NCBI GenBank assembly: GCA_013339895.1
Contig: JABACO010000021.1
Span: 3,953,799 to 4,017,798 of the forward strand
Origin: Ephydatia muelleri
Lineage: Eukaryota > Porifera > Demospongiae > Spongillida > Spongillidae
Direction: 5' to 3'
DNA length: 64,000 nt
Part shown: one piece after another, positions 1-25,421 of the stretch
Layout of the letters: each line of letters starts with the position of its first letter
Numbering within the stretch: position 1 is the first letter of the stretch
Notes under the pieces: model-generated
Told to the model about the DNA's origin: nothing
The model's input: the letters and a program-made list of their open reading frames with translations, nothing else
Database searches by the model: none
Position numbers and translations under genes: made by a program

Positions 1-178
1 TGTGGAATGGCTTCATGTTGTATGTACATGTATGTGCATAAGCTAGACCAGATCATGTGCAGTGTGCATGCACATATATGTATGGACATGTAAATGCCCA
101 TGACAACCATGGAGCATGGCATCTAAACAATTGTCGATTTGTTTGACACTGGAACATAATATATGCCATGTGTCTTGC

Positions 179-350
179 CTTAACCTCCCTTCCCCTCTTC
201 TCCCTTCCCTTCTTTCCCTCCCCCTCTTCTCTTCCCTCCCCTCTTCTTCCTCCTCTTCTTTCCCTCCCCCTCTTCTCTTCCCTCCCCTCTTCTTCCTCCC
301 CTTGTCTCCCTCCCCCTCTTCTTTTCCCTCCCTACCTCTCCCTTCTCCAG
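179..350 (+). repeat. Pyrimidine-rich tandem repeat at ABCA splice acceptor
   Basis: Imperfect repeats of CCCTCTTCTCTTCCTCC-like units run up to the AG at 349-350. The array doubles as an unusually long polypyrimidine tract for the first exon in the window. Open frames through it are shadows. Confidence 0.8.
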
Positions 351-12872
<12,522 letters not shown>

Positions 12873-14092
12873 CAGGTGATCACTTGCACACAAGCTCATC
12901 ATTTCTAATCACCCGAGCTGCATATGCTTTTGTTGTGTGTGAGATTTTTTTGTATAGCTAATTTTATTTTGACATTTATTTTATTATGCGCATGTGTGTA
13001 AAATTGCATGCATGGTCTTGCCATTGGTGCAAGAAATTAGTTTTTGATAGTCTTGGTTTAGTTTAGTTTAGTTTCTCCATGCTGAAACACAAAACAAATA
13101 TGCTATTTCCATAATATTGTTGGTATAAGCCATCATGCATCCCTGGTTGAACAATACATGTACATTGTTGTCTCTGTTACTTGCATGCACTTGGATGCTG
13201 AATGCTTGTATTACTGTCCCTTGAGGGCTAGCTGTTTGAAAAGTGAACCCTTTAGATATTTTCAGAAATGAAACATTGACATCAGTTAACTCTTGTAATT
13301 GAGACTTTTACAGGAAGACAAAGCAGGATAACTGCGATGTAGCATTTCATGTTATTTTGGTGGTTAGAACCAATCTAAACAAATTAATTTCACTGTTCTA
13401 TAGGGAATATTGATTTAGGTAATTTTTTGGTTCATATAACTATTTTTTCCCACCTGCTAAGGTTGTAAACGAATTAACAGTACATTGTGTAGGATACCTG
13501 CCAATGTTATCATAAGGGTTGTCAACGTAATTTATTCAGATGATGCAAGTATAGGTTTAGCAGTGTGATATTTCAAATTTACCTGTAGTTTCTGTCTCAA
13601 ATGGAAGAACCATCCCTGGTAGTGTATACATGTAGTGCATGCAAAGATCTATAAGCTAATGAAACGACGGAAAGCATTGTAAACCTCAGATTGAGTGCTA
13701 GCCGATATTGTTAGCAATAAATCATCTGCAGGCCACGAACAAAGTGCATGCGATCGATAAACAGCGGAGCGACATGCAGCAACTAAGCAATTGCAAGCAT
13801 GCATCCCAGTTGACTGAACACGGGACGTAAGTGCTATACACAGAGTAGCCCTGCAATGCCTTTCACAAATTAGAATGCAATTTTGTCCTCTCGCACCATT
13901 GGTCCTGCCGTGTGCCCACATACAGTACGGGTACATGTCACAACGGCGTACCGTTTGCACGCTGTGCTTCTCTGTGCATAGCAGCAAGAACATTTACTTC
14001 TCTCATGATCAGAGATAGGAATCGGAAACAAATCGTGTGAACCTATACATTGCACGCGGACAATCCGCAATGTGAGAATCACGCCTCGGCCG

Positions 14093-14226
14093 TCGTAGTC
14101 TCGTACCCAATTGTTTCTGTGTTTTATTACATGTGTGTATTATATTTTATACATTTGTACAAAAAAAAAAAAGACCAGGTTACATAAGCTTTATCGCATA
14201 ATTGAGGTCTGGGTACGAGACTACGT
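14093..14226. mobile_element. MITE with 16-bp TIRs (TAGTCTCGTACCCA family)
   Basis: The left end CGTAGTCTCGTACCCA and the right end TGGGTACGAGACTACG are exact inverted copies. The roughly 134-bp element has an internal A-run and no coding capacity. The same terminal word occurs near 38485 and, inverted, near 61649, with variants near 44691 and 49507. Confidence 0.7.
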
Positions 14227-15345
14227 AAGGTGGGGTTCTAGTATCCAGGACCACGCTAGTGCAGTGATTGTTGTAGAATTATGAATACCCAGGGTCGGTG
14301 AGAGCCGTATAGTGAGGCCCAGGGTAACAGACCCCATAGGCCCCATAAAACCTGACCATCTCTAACTTGCATGCATATGGACTGATAGCTAACGCATGCC
14401 ATTTCGTGTTATTACCGGTAGTTCCTTCAACAAACATAATTGTGCATCAATCTTTCAAGTATTGTTGCACTTTTAAGGCAACAGTTGCAGGTAAGATGCA
14501 AAATATTCTAAGGCTAACACAAAATAATGCCTCCAGATGACCATAATGGAGTCTGTTTAAAAGCGCCAAAGGACTTAATTGCTCGTTAGTACCTAGGTTC
14601 ACATGCCCTGTTTTTGATAACATCAGTACTTCCTCTGACAGCTCATGCATCAGACACGTCTTCAAAATAAGCTGCTGAAAAATGATCACAACACATTCAA
14701 GTCCACCTCTGTCATTCAGTTGTTTAGCACTTGTACAAGAACCAAATAGATCATCAATGCGTTTTACAACGTCAAAACGACACGTATAACGGCGTCAATT
14801 AGACGATAGAATACGCCTACACCGAGCTGGTGGTGGCAAAACTTTGGTCTTCAACTGCATGTGCTGGTGCCTCCACATCAACTGTAGAATCAGCATCGCT
14901 TGCGTGTACGTTACCTTTTTTTTTCTGGTAGAGAAGACAATGAATTTCAGTAGATGGACTCGATCTATGTACATTTAAACTGCATGCTACTGTTTTGCCA
15001 GTACATTTATGATGTCGAAATTCATGGTTCATTTTCGCAATATGGATTGTAAGAGCAAACAGACAACCTATTTGGCACTTACCATTTGAGGATACGCATG
15101 CAACTTTTATGAATTGTTTGCGCTAACCAGAGTTAATATACGCATGCGCGGTATTTCTCGAGATACATTATTGCTGATATTTGTGTTATGAAATGCAGTA
15201 TATCTCTTAGGCAAAGGTAGATGAACATAATTGGTAATGTTCCACTAATAGTTCATTTCAAACTTTTACTGTTCGGGGTTACTCCTTAATTGTAGAGGTA
15301 AACCCCGGACCGCAAAACGCTCGCTGTCATGAGTTTACGTCGTTT

Positions 15346-15509
15346 CCCATAGCCTCTTCCCCAGTCCCTATTTTTTAAATATTCAAATGGAGGGGGGGGG
15401 GGGGGGGAAGGGGGGGGGGGGGGGGCGGAAGTACGAAAGGAACAACTTTTCACACTTCCCCCCCCAAACTTAAATATACAAAATAGGGCCTGGGGATGAG
15501 GCTACGTTA
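15346..15509. mobile_element. MITE-like inverted repeat with G-runs
   Basis: The arm TAGCCTCTTCCCCAGTCCCT on the left pairs with AGGGCCTGGGGATGAGGCTA on the right. The centre contains long poly-G tracts and one C-run. No coding capacity. Confidence 0.6.
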
Positions 15510-16270
15510 AGGTACTTGTGTTTAGGTTACTTATAACGTTGTATTTACTACAAATGACGTGTACTAATCGACAGTAACAGTTTTAAGGACAGCAACTGTT
15601 GGATGGTAATGTGGCATTGATACGAATACCCCTTAGTTGTGGCCTTGTGGGACAGTTGTGCAGAACCTATGACACTTTTAAGGGACCAGCTACAACAGAA
15701 ACAGTCTGTTGTACTCGAAGATCATATTTTTATTGACACATGTATTTCTCATCACAGGGCCGTTCTATGGGTCAGCAAAGTTCCGATTGTGTCCGGTTAA
15801 GAGCGTGAAGAGAAAACAGGCGCAACTACGTAGCCTAATTGGGTTCGGACAGAGGTTTGGACAAGAAACACAAAATCACTTATTTCTAGAGGTGTTGATT
15901 AATAAGTTTCCAACCTCACTATCTCTGGTGTATTTAATTGCCAGGATTCTCAGTCGTCCGAAAATGCAGTCAGTAACTGCGATTATAGGAAGAACTTTTC
16001 ACCCCATTCCGACCCCGTCGTCAAATTTCACCCGACGTCTCCCACCTCGAATGAAACCCGTACCGTGCTTGGCGCTTTGCGCCATACAATAGTGACCTAT
16101 TGTGACAGTATTACTGCAGCAAAAAAAAACAACAAAAACAACAACAACAACAAAAAAACAACATAAAACACCGGTCAGTGCTTGATTTCCAGTTGATTTG
16201 TAACATACATATCTGGTATAAAATGTCCGACATTCTGTACCAGATAGGTAAGTTACAAATCTTGACGCTT

Positions 16271-16274
<4 letters not shown>

Positions 16275-16305
<31 letters not shown>
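16275..16305. repeat. Poly-T tract
   Basis: An uninterrupted run of about 31 T residues. Short inverted sequences around it (TATCTGGTATAAAATGTCCG and ATTCTGTACCAGATAGG) suggest a small decayed element. Confidence 0.9.
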
Positions 16306-16310
<5 letters not shown>

Positions 16311-16697
16311 GTACGAACAAAGTACGAGCAACATATGAACTCAGTACCTTTTTAAGTGGTGATATTCGAAGGCATGTTATTTTTCAGGAACCATATATCC
16401 TTTTCTTGCCCAATTTTAAACACCTATTGCCCCATTCTTTTCGTACATGTGATACGATTTTAATGTTGTAAATTCATCTGCTGGTGGTATCCATGATCGG
16501 GGGTAAAACGTCGGCGCCGAAAATATTATTAATGCTAAGTGTTAAAAATTCGTAGGAAAATGGTGTCCAAACAAAAGATGAGTTTTGCAATACCTTTCGA
16601 GCGATGGTTCAGGCGATACTTAGTGCCAAACTTAATGTAGGCGGTGAAGCAATTTATACATTTACATCCGTCGCACCCATTCCTACAGCTACTGACC

Positions 16698-16812
<115 letters not shown>

Positions 16813-17043
16813 CCTCCCTCCCTCCCCTCTCCCTCCTCCCTCTCTCTCACTCATATTACCCTGGGAGAGTGTCTTTGGATGGCATAATACTCTATTTTCT
16901 CACTTGGATTTCATAGCAAGACTATATAAATTATTCAGGATTATGTACTATGCAATGGATGCATTTTATGGAACAATGTACTTCTACTACACATAATATT
17001 ATGATCAGCACCAAAGTAAGTAATCGTCTATCCTTGGACGACT

Positions 17044-17226
17044 TCATTGATTTGTCATTTGGAATGAAAGTCGAAAGGAATGTTCTGCCCTTTTTGCTCT
17101 CTCTTCAGCCAGAGCAGCTTTTTTTTCAGCAAGCTCTGCTCTCTGCTCTGCATAATTGACTTGGTCCATAGCCATCTGAAGCTCCATTTGAAGTTTCAGG
17201 ATAAGCATCTGCAGTCTCTGTATTTC
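17044..17226 (-). CDS. C-terminal coiled-coil exon of the FERM gene
   Basis: The last exon encodes 60 residues plus stop. LQMLILKLQMELQMAM is followed by repeated AE(K/Q/E)(K/R)A heptads, predicting a continuous alpha-helical coiled coil. It ends FRLSFQMTNQ. Coiled coils after a FERM domain are known in ERM proteins, but they do not accompany talin heads in animals as far as I know. Confidence 0.82.
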   Translation of the reverse strand, partial: EIQRLQMLILKLQMELQMAMDQVNYAEQRAELAEKKAALAEERAKRAEHSFRLSFQMTNQ

Positions 17227-20200
17227 CTGTGTGTATGTAAGATATAACAATGGATAATAAGACACAATATAGGCCAACAGGTTAATTTTTTTAATTTGTT
17301 TATCATCCTATTCAAGTGGTGAGGGACATTTTCTTTATCTTATTATTATAAATTGTAACCATCATGTGTGTGCATATAAAACAAACATATATTGGTACAA
17401 CAGTAGTGGACAGTGAGACTGTGATAGTGGTGCCCATTCTGGATAATTGCTCATTTTCTAACACTTATCCAGAAAGGCCTGCGCATTTGCAGCAAGTTAA
17501 TTTTGTATGGGACTGTGCTTTTACTTTAGTAACTACTAAAAAAATTTATTATACAGATACATATATTGTTGCATAGTATTTAATGTACATAGAAATGCCC
17601 ATGATCACTTGTAGGGTACTGTAACAAACAAACTGCATAATAGAATAAATAAATAAAAGTGATAAAAGAGTAAGTGTATGAGTTCAGAAGCATTGGAACT
17701 AGAACCCTTGGTAAGGCTACCCTAGCAGGAATAGCTCCTGTATTTGATTGTACCGGAATGGTGCTATTTATTTCCATAATTACACACACTGATCATTAAT
17801 ATTGTACATGCATGTACACAGACATGTTTTGATCACCTCTGCAGGGTCTGATTCATTTCCTGCTTTTGCAGTTGATTTTTTATGTGGCAAAGGAAGTGTC
17901 AAGTACCCGGCTAGTGCAGTGTTTGGCAAATCAGAATGTGCAGTTGGCCCCAATGTTGGCTCTGTTGTGATTTGAAGAGGTGGCAACATCATTCTCTGCT
18001 CTTCAGGAGATGGCGAGATGCATTGAGGTGTGCTATAAGAGGTTAAAATGCAGAATGTACTTTTATGCAATCAGAGCTCCAATAGTGTACACAACTGGTT
18101 TATTTTAAAGGCGGATAACTGTGATGCATTATTTAATTAGTTAGTTTCATTTATTTTATACTCACTGACCTACTACTATTTTGCAGTTCACCCGGAGCTG
18201 TAACTGGCAAAAGATTTCCAACCTCAGGTGGCATTGGTGAAGGGCAGTCCGTGATCCTTGGTGAAGGGCAGTCCATGATCCTTGGTGAAGGACAGTCCAT
18301 GATCCTTGGTGAAGGACAGTCCATCCTTGGTGAAGGACAGTCAGGGTACTCAGCAGACAGGCACCCATTGGAAAATTGGGCGTCATCAAAGGGACCACTA
18401 TCCAGGTCGTATTCTGCACTACAAATGGTATCTGCTGTTTGTAGCTGCGACTCAGTGTCATTCCTGCATATGGACGGTTCAGTTTCCAGATTCATGCAAA
18501 ATTCACATTATTGCATGCAAATGAAACTGCAATGAAACGCAAACCAACTTTTTGCACATTTCTCGATCGCCATCTTTCTTGTTCCCAGCGTTGTTTTTTT
18601 TAATTTTTTCAATTATGTCAGTTAGTTCTGAGAGGTGTTCGGATATTTCTAGACCCTCCGTAGTCTGCACTGTATAGATCAGCTGCGAAGCTGTGCCAAA
18701 GTCCTTCAGAAAATAATTATAGATAATGTATGACATGCATGCGAGACCAACATACTATCTTGAAGAAGTCTTCTGTGCCCATCCAACGCCGAACGTTTTC
18801 AATAGGCCACGAGGTAACAACCTGCTTTGTCACCTTGTCTACCCTGATAATTTCCGATGCTTTGAAGCCCAGTAGCGTTGGAGCCAACTTTTTCTTGGCC
18901 TTTCGCTTCTCGTTGACGAGAAAGTACGTTGCTCCGTACGTGTGAAGAGAGCGGCACAACTGGATGTAAAAAAACTTGCATTCTGCCTCTGTCATCTCAT
19001 TCAGTTTGGAGTGCGCCAAAAGTACAGATTGCTCTACGTCCTTTCTCGCCACGTAATCGAGTGGCAAGAATTCGGCTATTTTAATCGACACGGGTCTGTT
19101 CTTCCCGAACCTTACGTAGCACTGCAGAGCTGCAAGTTGTATCGCTTCGTCCTCTGTACATGGGTGCAAACCACTGGTGATGTCATCTTTACACTTTCGG
19201 GATTAGTAGAAATATATATAAAAGATTTCATCTCATCACAGTCAGTATAGGGACCAAGGATCGCATGTAATACTATACTGACCTGCGCATAAACAGCGTT
19301 TAAAGCGGTAGAGTCTCCAAGTGATATGGGTGCATCAACGATGCGAAACCTTTTTTTAAGTGTAAGTATGCAGTTCTCATCCACGCCCTGCGCGGCGAAA
19401 GTTTTGTTCGCTTTCAGCCATACGTCTACAGAAAGTATAATTAGGATAAAGAACACTTTGTATGCTTTCCATTCATCTTTCATGTTCAATTAAGGATGCG
19501 GAAAATAGGGGAAGTGGATAGGGGCAAGGAGAAACGATTTTGACATGGGAAAAATTATAATACGTCTCAGAAGAAAAAATTAATCACATACAGTGCATTT
19601 TGTTTGCTTACTCTTTGCAGAAGACGAGGACCGTTTCTTAGCCTTCGTATCTTGCTTTTTTGACGATTTCTAGACATGCGCGCAGATAATATTCATTTCA
19701 TAAAATCCCATACTTACGACTGCCAAGTTTGTTGTCTCAAATGAATATTCATAGTCATTGGGTAGTCCTAATTCCAATACCAACGATATATTATATATTA
19801 TGTACAAAGAACCTTGGGCAGTGAGACCTGCTGTCTCTCTTACCAGCTTCGCTGCACACTGTCTTGACGTTTTCAGCCACTGTTCGACTGTTATCCAACT
19901 TGAATTTCAACGTACGTCCGTCTGACAACGTCACTGAGTACGGAAGGACCTTTCTCTTGTACTGCAGTGTATCCTGTATTAATGATATTACAAGTTGATA
20001 GTAATTGGTTTCTCGTTCTCATTCGCTTACCCCGTCGCGAAGTCCATAGTCTTTGATCATACTTCCCACATTTAGCCATTGTGGACTGCCTTCATCCGGT
20101 TTGAACAGCCCATATTCGCTTGCTAATATGGTTTAAATGACACAGTATTGCACACATCAGTCTCTGTACTGCAGCTGATTAAGCTAGTCATTACCGCACG

Positions 20201-21056
20201 AACCATAATACAAATACATAAAGTTGGTCTTTAAACTATTTTTTGAAAACGTATTTCACATTTATATTCAAGTTCGTTAATTTGAATCTGAGGTCATTAT
20301 GCATGTGCATAATATATATACATTCACATATCATTTTCTTTGCACAGATTGACGAAGTTTATTAGTATTAATTAATAGTCAGACTTGTGCAAATGAACCA
20401 TATCTCGGGCCTGTCAGACCCTGTATACGGAGTGAAGGGTAGCATATTAGCCGCATAAGAATGTTGTTAGATTCCTTCGCCAATGGTCAGGCTAACTACT
20501 TAATTGTACTCTTACACTGTATACGGCTGTTTTGCACTCATGCGATACATTAGGAATGCTCTGAAACTCCCCTCCAAAATACCGAAGCTCATGCTGAATC
20601 GATTAACGGCTAAATCCATTGGCAAAACCGAGTTTTTATCCGTATGCTACAGCTATAAGTACCCAATGTAACATTCTCATTGGCAGCAATCGTTGCTGTC
20701 CTTCTATTTGTAACCCGCACGACGACGCATTATACAACTGAGAGCGATCTGAATACTGCGTACAAGTTCAAATACAATGATTGACGATTGCAACACAGGT
20801 TAAAAGAATGTTCTAAATAATAGCTCAACGTACCTGAACCATCCTTACTATTGGAAGGGAGAAATTTTTCACGAACGAAACTGCATGCATAACAGACAAG
20901 CATCGTCTCGTCGAACTGTGGAGCCGGCACATGCAAGAGAGAATATACGGATCGTAAACACAAAGTCTTCTAATGGGTTGGATGAACAACCATCACGCTT
21001 CGAACGTCGTTTGTATCAACCAAGTGAATATGAATCGCAACTTTAGCTGTAGCCAT
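17044..21056 (-). CDS. Talin-head-like FERM protein with C-terminal coiled coil (complete, 12 exons)
   Basis: I assemble 12 exons: 21056-20991 (ATG), 20915-20834, 20122-20031, 19973-19844, 19767-19718, 19669-19612, 19425-19283, 19193-18756, 18703-18558, 18463-18170, 18032-17837 and 17226-17044 (stop TGA). They sum to 1878 nt (625 aa) with all phases consistent. Exons 1-3 resemble talin F0, exons 4-7 F1, exon 8 F2 (LQCYVRFGKNRPV, LCRSLHTYGATYFLV) and part of F3 (LLGFKASEIIRVD), and exon 9 the end of F3 (YTVQTTEG). After F3 come tandem DCPSPRIM repeats, a Pro/Ser segment and a heptad-like Glu/Lys/Ala/Leu coiled coil. The talin rod is absent. The family role would be binding membrane and integrin-type tails, with the coiled coil perhaps giving dimers. 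The 18558/18463 junction uses a weak GTGCAA donor and the first donor (GTTGTT) is weak; the rest are good. Confidence 0.87.
18170..18463 (-). CDS. DCPSPRIM-repeat exon of the FERM gene
   Basis: This exon follows the FERM F3 lobe. It begins NDTESQLQTADTI and contains five tandem DCPSP units (24 bp each; consensus DCPSPRIM) at about 18240-18345. It then reads into PPEVGNLLPVTAPGELQ. The repeats are Cys- and Pro-rich with SP sites that proline-directed kinases could use. Phase fits both neighbours (2 in, 2 out). Confidence 0.8.
18756..19193 (-). CDS. FERM F2-F3 exon of the talin-head-like gene
   Basis: This 146-codon exon is the most conserved part of the gene. It runs from CKDDITSGLHP (talin-like RDDILNG context) through LQCYVRFGK, LPLDYV, LCRSLHTYGATYFLV, a KRKAKKKLAP basic patch, LLGFKASEIIRVD and WPIENVRRW to DFFKI. 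In talin this basic stretch contacts acidic phospholipid, and the WPxxxxRRW strand belongs to the F3 PTB-like fold that binds integrin beta tails. The insert typical of the talin F1 loop is short here. Confidence 0.9.
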
Positions 21057-21749
21057 TTTGATAGAACTATGACTAGGACACGCTAGATCCGTGCTTTAAT
21101 ATACATTTATTATCTATGATGTCACTAGAGGGTGTGTTGTGTGTCATTGTTAGTTACATAACAGATACGTATTTAGTTAAGCCTTCCGCAAAGTTTCAGA
21201 CAAACAGGACTTAATTATACCAGGTGTCCACAAATGAATAATGTTTAGCTCGAACCTTATATAGCATAGGAGGCATGTCATGGTCAAAATTGTCCTATCC
21301 CAAAAACTCGCTGATTTCATCCTAAGACCAAATCGGGCAGCGTGTTTTGGTCTTACTTGACCCCAATTTTGTCGGGGTTGGGACTTTTGGTTCTAGTTTC
21401 GTCCCACCAAGGATTTTTGTCCATTGTTATCCAATGATGTCAAAAAATAAATCATGAACAACATAAAATGAAAAGTAATAAATGACATGTCCGCGGACAT
21501 GAAAATTTGAATTCCGTAAAACGGGTAATAAAATGATTGTACGAATGAGCGGCATAACATAGAATCGCGCTGTAAGCGGTGACTAAGCTTCCACATTGAA
21601 CAGGGCCGCCGGAGCCGGGGCGGCTGGGGCGGCTAAGGCCGCTCCACTTTTTATTCGGTACATTAATCACGCACATATACTAATTACACGACATGCAGCT
21701 GGTAATTCTTTAGCACAGTATCTGAATAGTGTACATGTCTTGCAGCAAG

Positions 21750-22554
21750 CTGCCGCTACCCGAAATCGGTGACAAGGCACACCAGCCTTTGAACTTTAGC
21801 TTTCCCCAGCGTGAATTTGGGAAATCATCAGTCGTGAAGCGCTCGTTCCAAGCGCAGTGGTTCCAAAAGTGGCCATGGCTACATTACGATGTTAATCGTG
21901 ATCAAGCTTTCTGCTTTTCGTATGTCATGGCTTACAAGACTTTCCACATCTTGTTTAGAGAAATCCTTCATATCTACGGGATTTAATTGCTGGAAAGACG
22001 CCATCGCTAAGTTTACAAAGCACGAATGCAGCCAGTCCCATAAGGATGCGGTGTTAAAGACAATTACACTCCCATCAACATCGAGGGATGTTGGTGAAAT
22101 GCTGACTACACAACTAGCATTAGAGAGGAGCCAACGACGGAAGTGTTTCCTCAAGCTTTGCCAAATGCTTTTTAGCAAGCCAGGGTCTCGCATTCCGTGC
22201 CACGGAATGCGAGACCCTACCTTGCTAAAAGCAGACGAATGAAATTACTTTCCTCACCATCCCCACGGACCGTGGTGATGGTGAGGAAAGTAATTTCATT
22301 CGTCTGCTTTATCTTCGTGCTGAAGACGACGGCATGCTTCTTGACTAATGCAGAAAGTGAGCGATCGCTCAGTGCTGTACGACGAATCAAGATCAACAAT
22401 GTCGCAGCAGCGACTCAATCACCTTATGGTGTTACATTTGCACAACGATCACACAGATAGACTCAATCTGGTGGATGTAGCTAACGAGTTCATTGCAGAC
22501 AACGAACATAAAAGACAAGTATTTGGGCATGAATTTAAGGAAACTGATTTGTAG
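21750..22554 (+). pseudogene. Transposase remnant, TTF/ZMYM1-type hAT
   Basis: The N-terminal TTF-type finger region and the C-terminal hAT dimerisation segment survive in several frames. A frameshift separates TNAESERSLSAVRRIK from the STMSQQRLNHLMVLH continuation. All of the RNase-H-like core is deleted. The family is widespread as transposases and ZMYM1-like proteins in animals. Confidence 0.8.
22168..22306. repeat. Two back-to-back palindromes in the hAT deletion scar
   Basis: Palindrome 1 has arms 22168-22199 and 22201-22232 (core GGTCTCGCATTCCGTG / CACGGAATGCGAGACC). Palindrome 2 has arms 22232-22268 and 22270-22306 (37 bp, one mismatch). Each has a single-base centre. They sit where the middle of the transposase should be. 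Confidence 0.9.
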
Positions 22555-23529
22555 AGATTATTGTACGGGAGTTATCTAACTTTTAACATCAATATGTAAT
22601 CATTTATTCATTAATTGATCATGAATATTAATGAGCCGCCCCAAATCTCCTTCCGGCGGCTCTGATTGAAGTCTGCATAACTACGTTCCAGTCATAAGTG
22701 CAGGAATCAATGCTTCCAGGCCTATGCTCATTATGGCTATACGTTCAAAATCAGAATAGCACTTCTACTTCTGCACATCCTGGAGCACTGCGGCAACTAT
22801 GCTGTATATAGAAATGTCATCTGCATTCAGTTACGTTGTAGACCATCAATCGACTAGAGGGTAGGTCAGTGTGGTGCTTGTTTGATTCACACATGAGAAG
22901 TTAACCCACTCCCCCTTCTTTATGTAAGCTTTTATTAGCATTCTAAATGCTTGTGATGAGCCCTTATTGAGTGGGTTAGGTAAGTTAGAGATTTTTATAT
23001 ATGTGTAGTCTAGCCAGAGGTTGCTGCTGACTGGTGTCTTTTATCATGCATTTATTGTTGGATTCATACTATATCCATAGGTGTATTTAGTGTGGCAACT
23101 GCTTTGAGATGATCGGTAGCAGAGCCTGTGTCTATGGCATTTGGAATGATACAATAATAGGTACTGAACATTTGATGTGATTGAGAATTAAGATTTAGTT
23201 CATTGTGAATGTTTGGTGCGTGCAGTTTAATGATGTAGTGGGATGTAAGGTTCTATATTTATTATACCCCATACACATCCACCAACAATGTATCATGAGT
23301 ACAATTATAAAATAAAGTAGGGTAGGTAAGGCAAGAATTAGAATTAAGAGCGCTCATGTAAGCATGTGGCATGCTTATACAAAATCCACAAAACTCATAC
23401 TCGCCAACATATCACAAAAGCAATCAAATATGCTGAAGTGTCCATTGAAACAAAAATCTTTTTGTCTCCCTATGGAGCTGAAAACACCCATGCCACTAAA
23501 TGATGGCTCAACATAGCATTTACTAAGGT

Positions 23530-24170
23530 TGCACATACACACATACCCGCATGCAAATAGATTCATGCATTCACATATACACACAGACACACCCACATGA
23601 TGTACAAACACATATACTCCTCACATACGTGTGACGCACACATGTACACATCCACACACATTCGCACCCACGTGATGTACACATATACACTCACGTGCAT
23701 GCACTCACATGCACATACATTCCCACAGTAACATATGCACTTTCACACCCACATGATGTACACATATACACTCACACATGCATAAACACATGCATCGACA
23801 TGCACACATACTCCACATTCACACATTCACACATGCACACATTCACACTCACATGATGTATACACACATACACTCACACATGCATACCACATACACCCAC
23901 ATGCACACATTCACACATTTACATACACACATTCAAACCCACATGATGTACACATATAAACTCACACATGCATAAACACATACACCCACATGCACACATG
24001 CTTCGATACCAACCATTTACTGAAGAATGGGCGAACGCTCGAAGTACTGAAACAAAATTTGCATTCACAGACACACACATATGTATACACATTTGCACCC
24101 ACATGATGCATGCATACATACACTCACACATGCGTGTGTGCGATGCACACACATTCACGCACATTCATAC
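23530..24170. repeat. CACACATGC / CACATGATGTACA minisatellite
   Basis: Irregular repeats such as CACCCACATGATGTACACAT and ACACTCACACATGCATAAAC recur for about 640 bp. It is noncoding. Confidence 0.85.
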
Positions 24171-24286
24171 CGTTGTCATCCTATTGTGCAGATGTAAATT
24201 TGGCTTTTTCTTCGGTGGCCCATATTACCCAGATGGTTAGTTATGGGTGTATCTTAAGATAATTACATGCTAATCGTGCTTCCATG

Positions 24287-24315
24287 TTATTATTATTATT
24301 ATTATTATTATTATA
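24287..24315. repeat. TTA microsatellite
   Basis: About nine TTA units in AT-rich intergenic DNA. Confidence 0.9.
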
Positions 24316-25421
24316 TTTATGGGCATATTAGAAGGGTCTATATTATGGTTAGTTACATCATAATTATAGCATGAAATGTGGGTGTGGTGATGTTTGTATT
24401 AATGATAGCTACCACTTTTATTGGTTATGTGCTCCTTGGGGACACATAGGGCCTTCACAGTTATACCTAATTTATGACAATGGAATCATCAGCTCAGAGT
24501 GCGAAATTACTATGAATTAATTTGAATGTTGCTGCTACTGCTGACACAATGTTTCTGCATTGCTCCCTTCAGCTGGAATTCCTCACAAGCAAATCTCTAT
24601 CTAGCCACCACTGCAATGAATAATAAGAGTCCATTTGAGATAGCTATTACAACAAAAAATCTTGGTTAGCCCAACATTTGAGCCAACAACATCTAAAACT
24701 GACATGCATAAATAATCATGTCAAGTGTCTTGATGATACATTACAAGAAACCAATAAGAATGATACTACATTTTTACAATTCACATGTTCATCAATATTC
24801 CAATGATGAGCACATCTTAGTGTTGTGTTTTCAACAGGAGAACGAGAAGGTCACATTGGATGATTCTAGGATAATGTAAAGACCTACTGAGGGGGAGGAA
24901 AGAGAGGGTAAATACATCTTACATGTACATTACCAATGGGTTGGTTTTTGGTGGCAAGGCAATGTCATAGACACACAATAGACACACAGCAGGCACAACA
25001 CCCACATGGTATTTTGCTTACACAGTAGTTGATCCTGTATTAACAGTATTTTGAGAAAGGAGCAAAGATCACCACTACAACAAAAAATGACAAGCTATAG
25101 GGGGAGGAAAAATACATGTATTCATTACTCTGGGTTAAATCCCTAGTCCCTGGTCAAGTGGGGTGGGAAGGGGGTTAAGCTAGCTTACAAAAAGAGCCCG
25201 TGCCAATGGCTGAGAATATTGTATTGGTAGAGGTTTACCTACATTAGACTGCATCTGGATATGCTGACAGGTGTTCAATATCATATTCATATTGTAGCAC
25301 TAGACATGTACACATGTATTGTTATTCTCTGTTAATTTATCTGATGGTATGCATGTGGGGAAGTGAGTGCACTGGGACAGAAGGTCTCAACTAACTTCTT
25401 CATATTGTAAACTAACGTGCA

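Larger units (their letters stand above)
21601..22664 (+). mobile_element. Internally deleted hAT-type transposon
   Basis: The left end CAGGGCCGCCGG and the right end CCGGCGGCTCTG are imperfect inverted repeats, with an inner GGGGCGGCT match. A 6-bp direct repeat ATTGAA flanks both ends (21595-21600 and 22665-22670). Inside, 5' sequence encodes a TTF-type zinc-finger N-terminus (QREFGKSSVVKRSFQ, FQKWPWLHYD, FNCWKDAIAKFTKHE), and 3' sequence encodes the hAT C-terminal dimerisation region (NAESERSLSAVRRIK, RLNHLMVLHLHNDHTD). The catalytic middle is missing, and two palindromes lie at the scar. At about 1.06 kb it cannot be autonomous. Confidence 0.85.
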
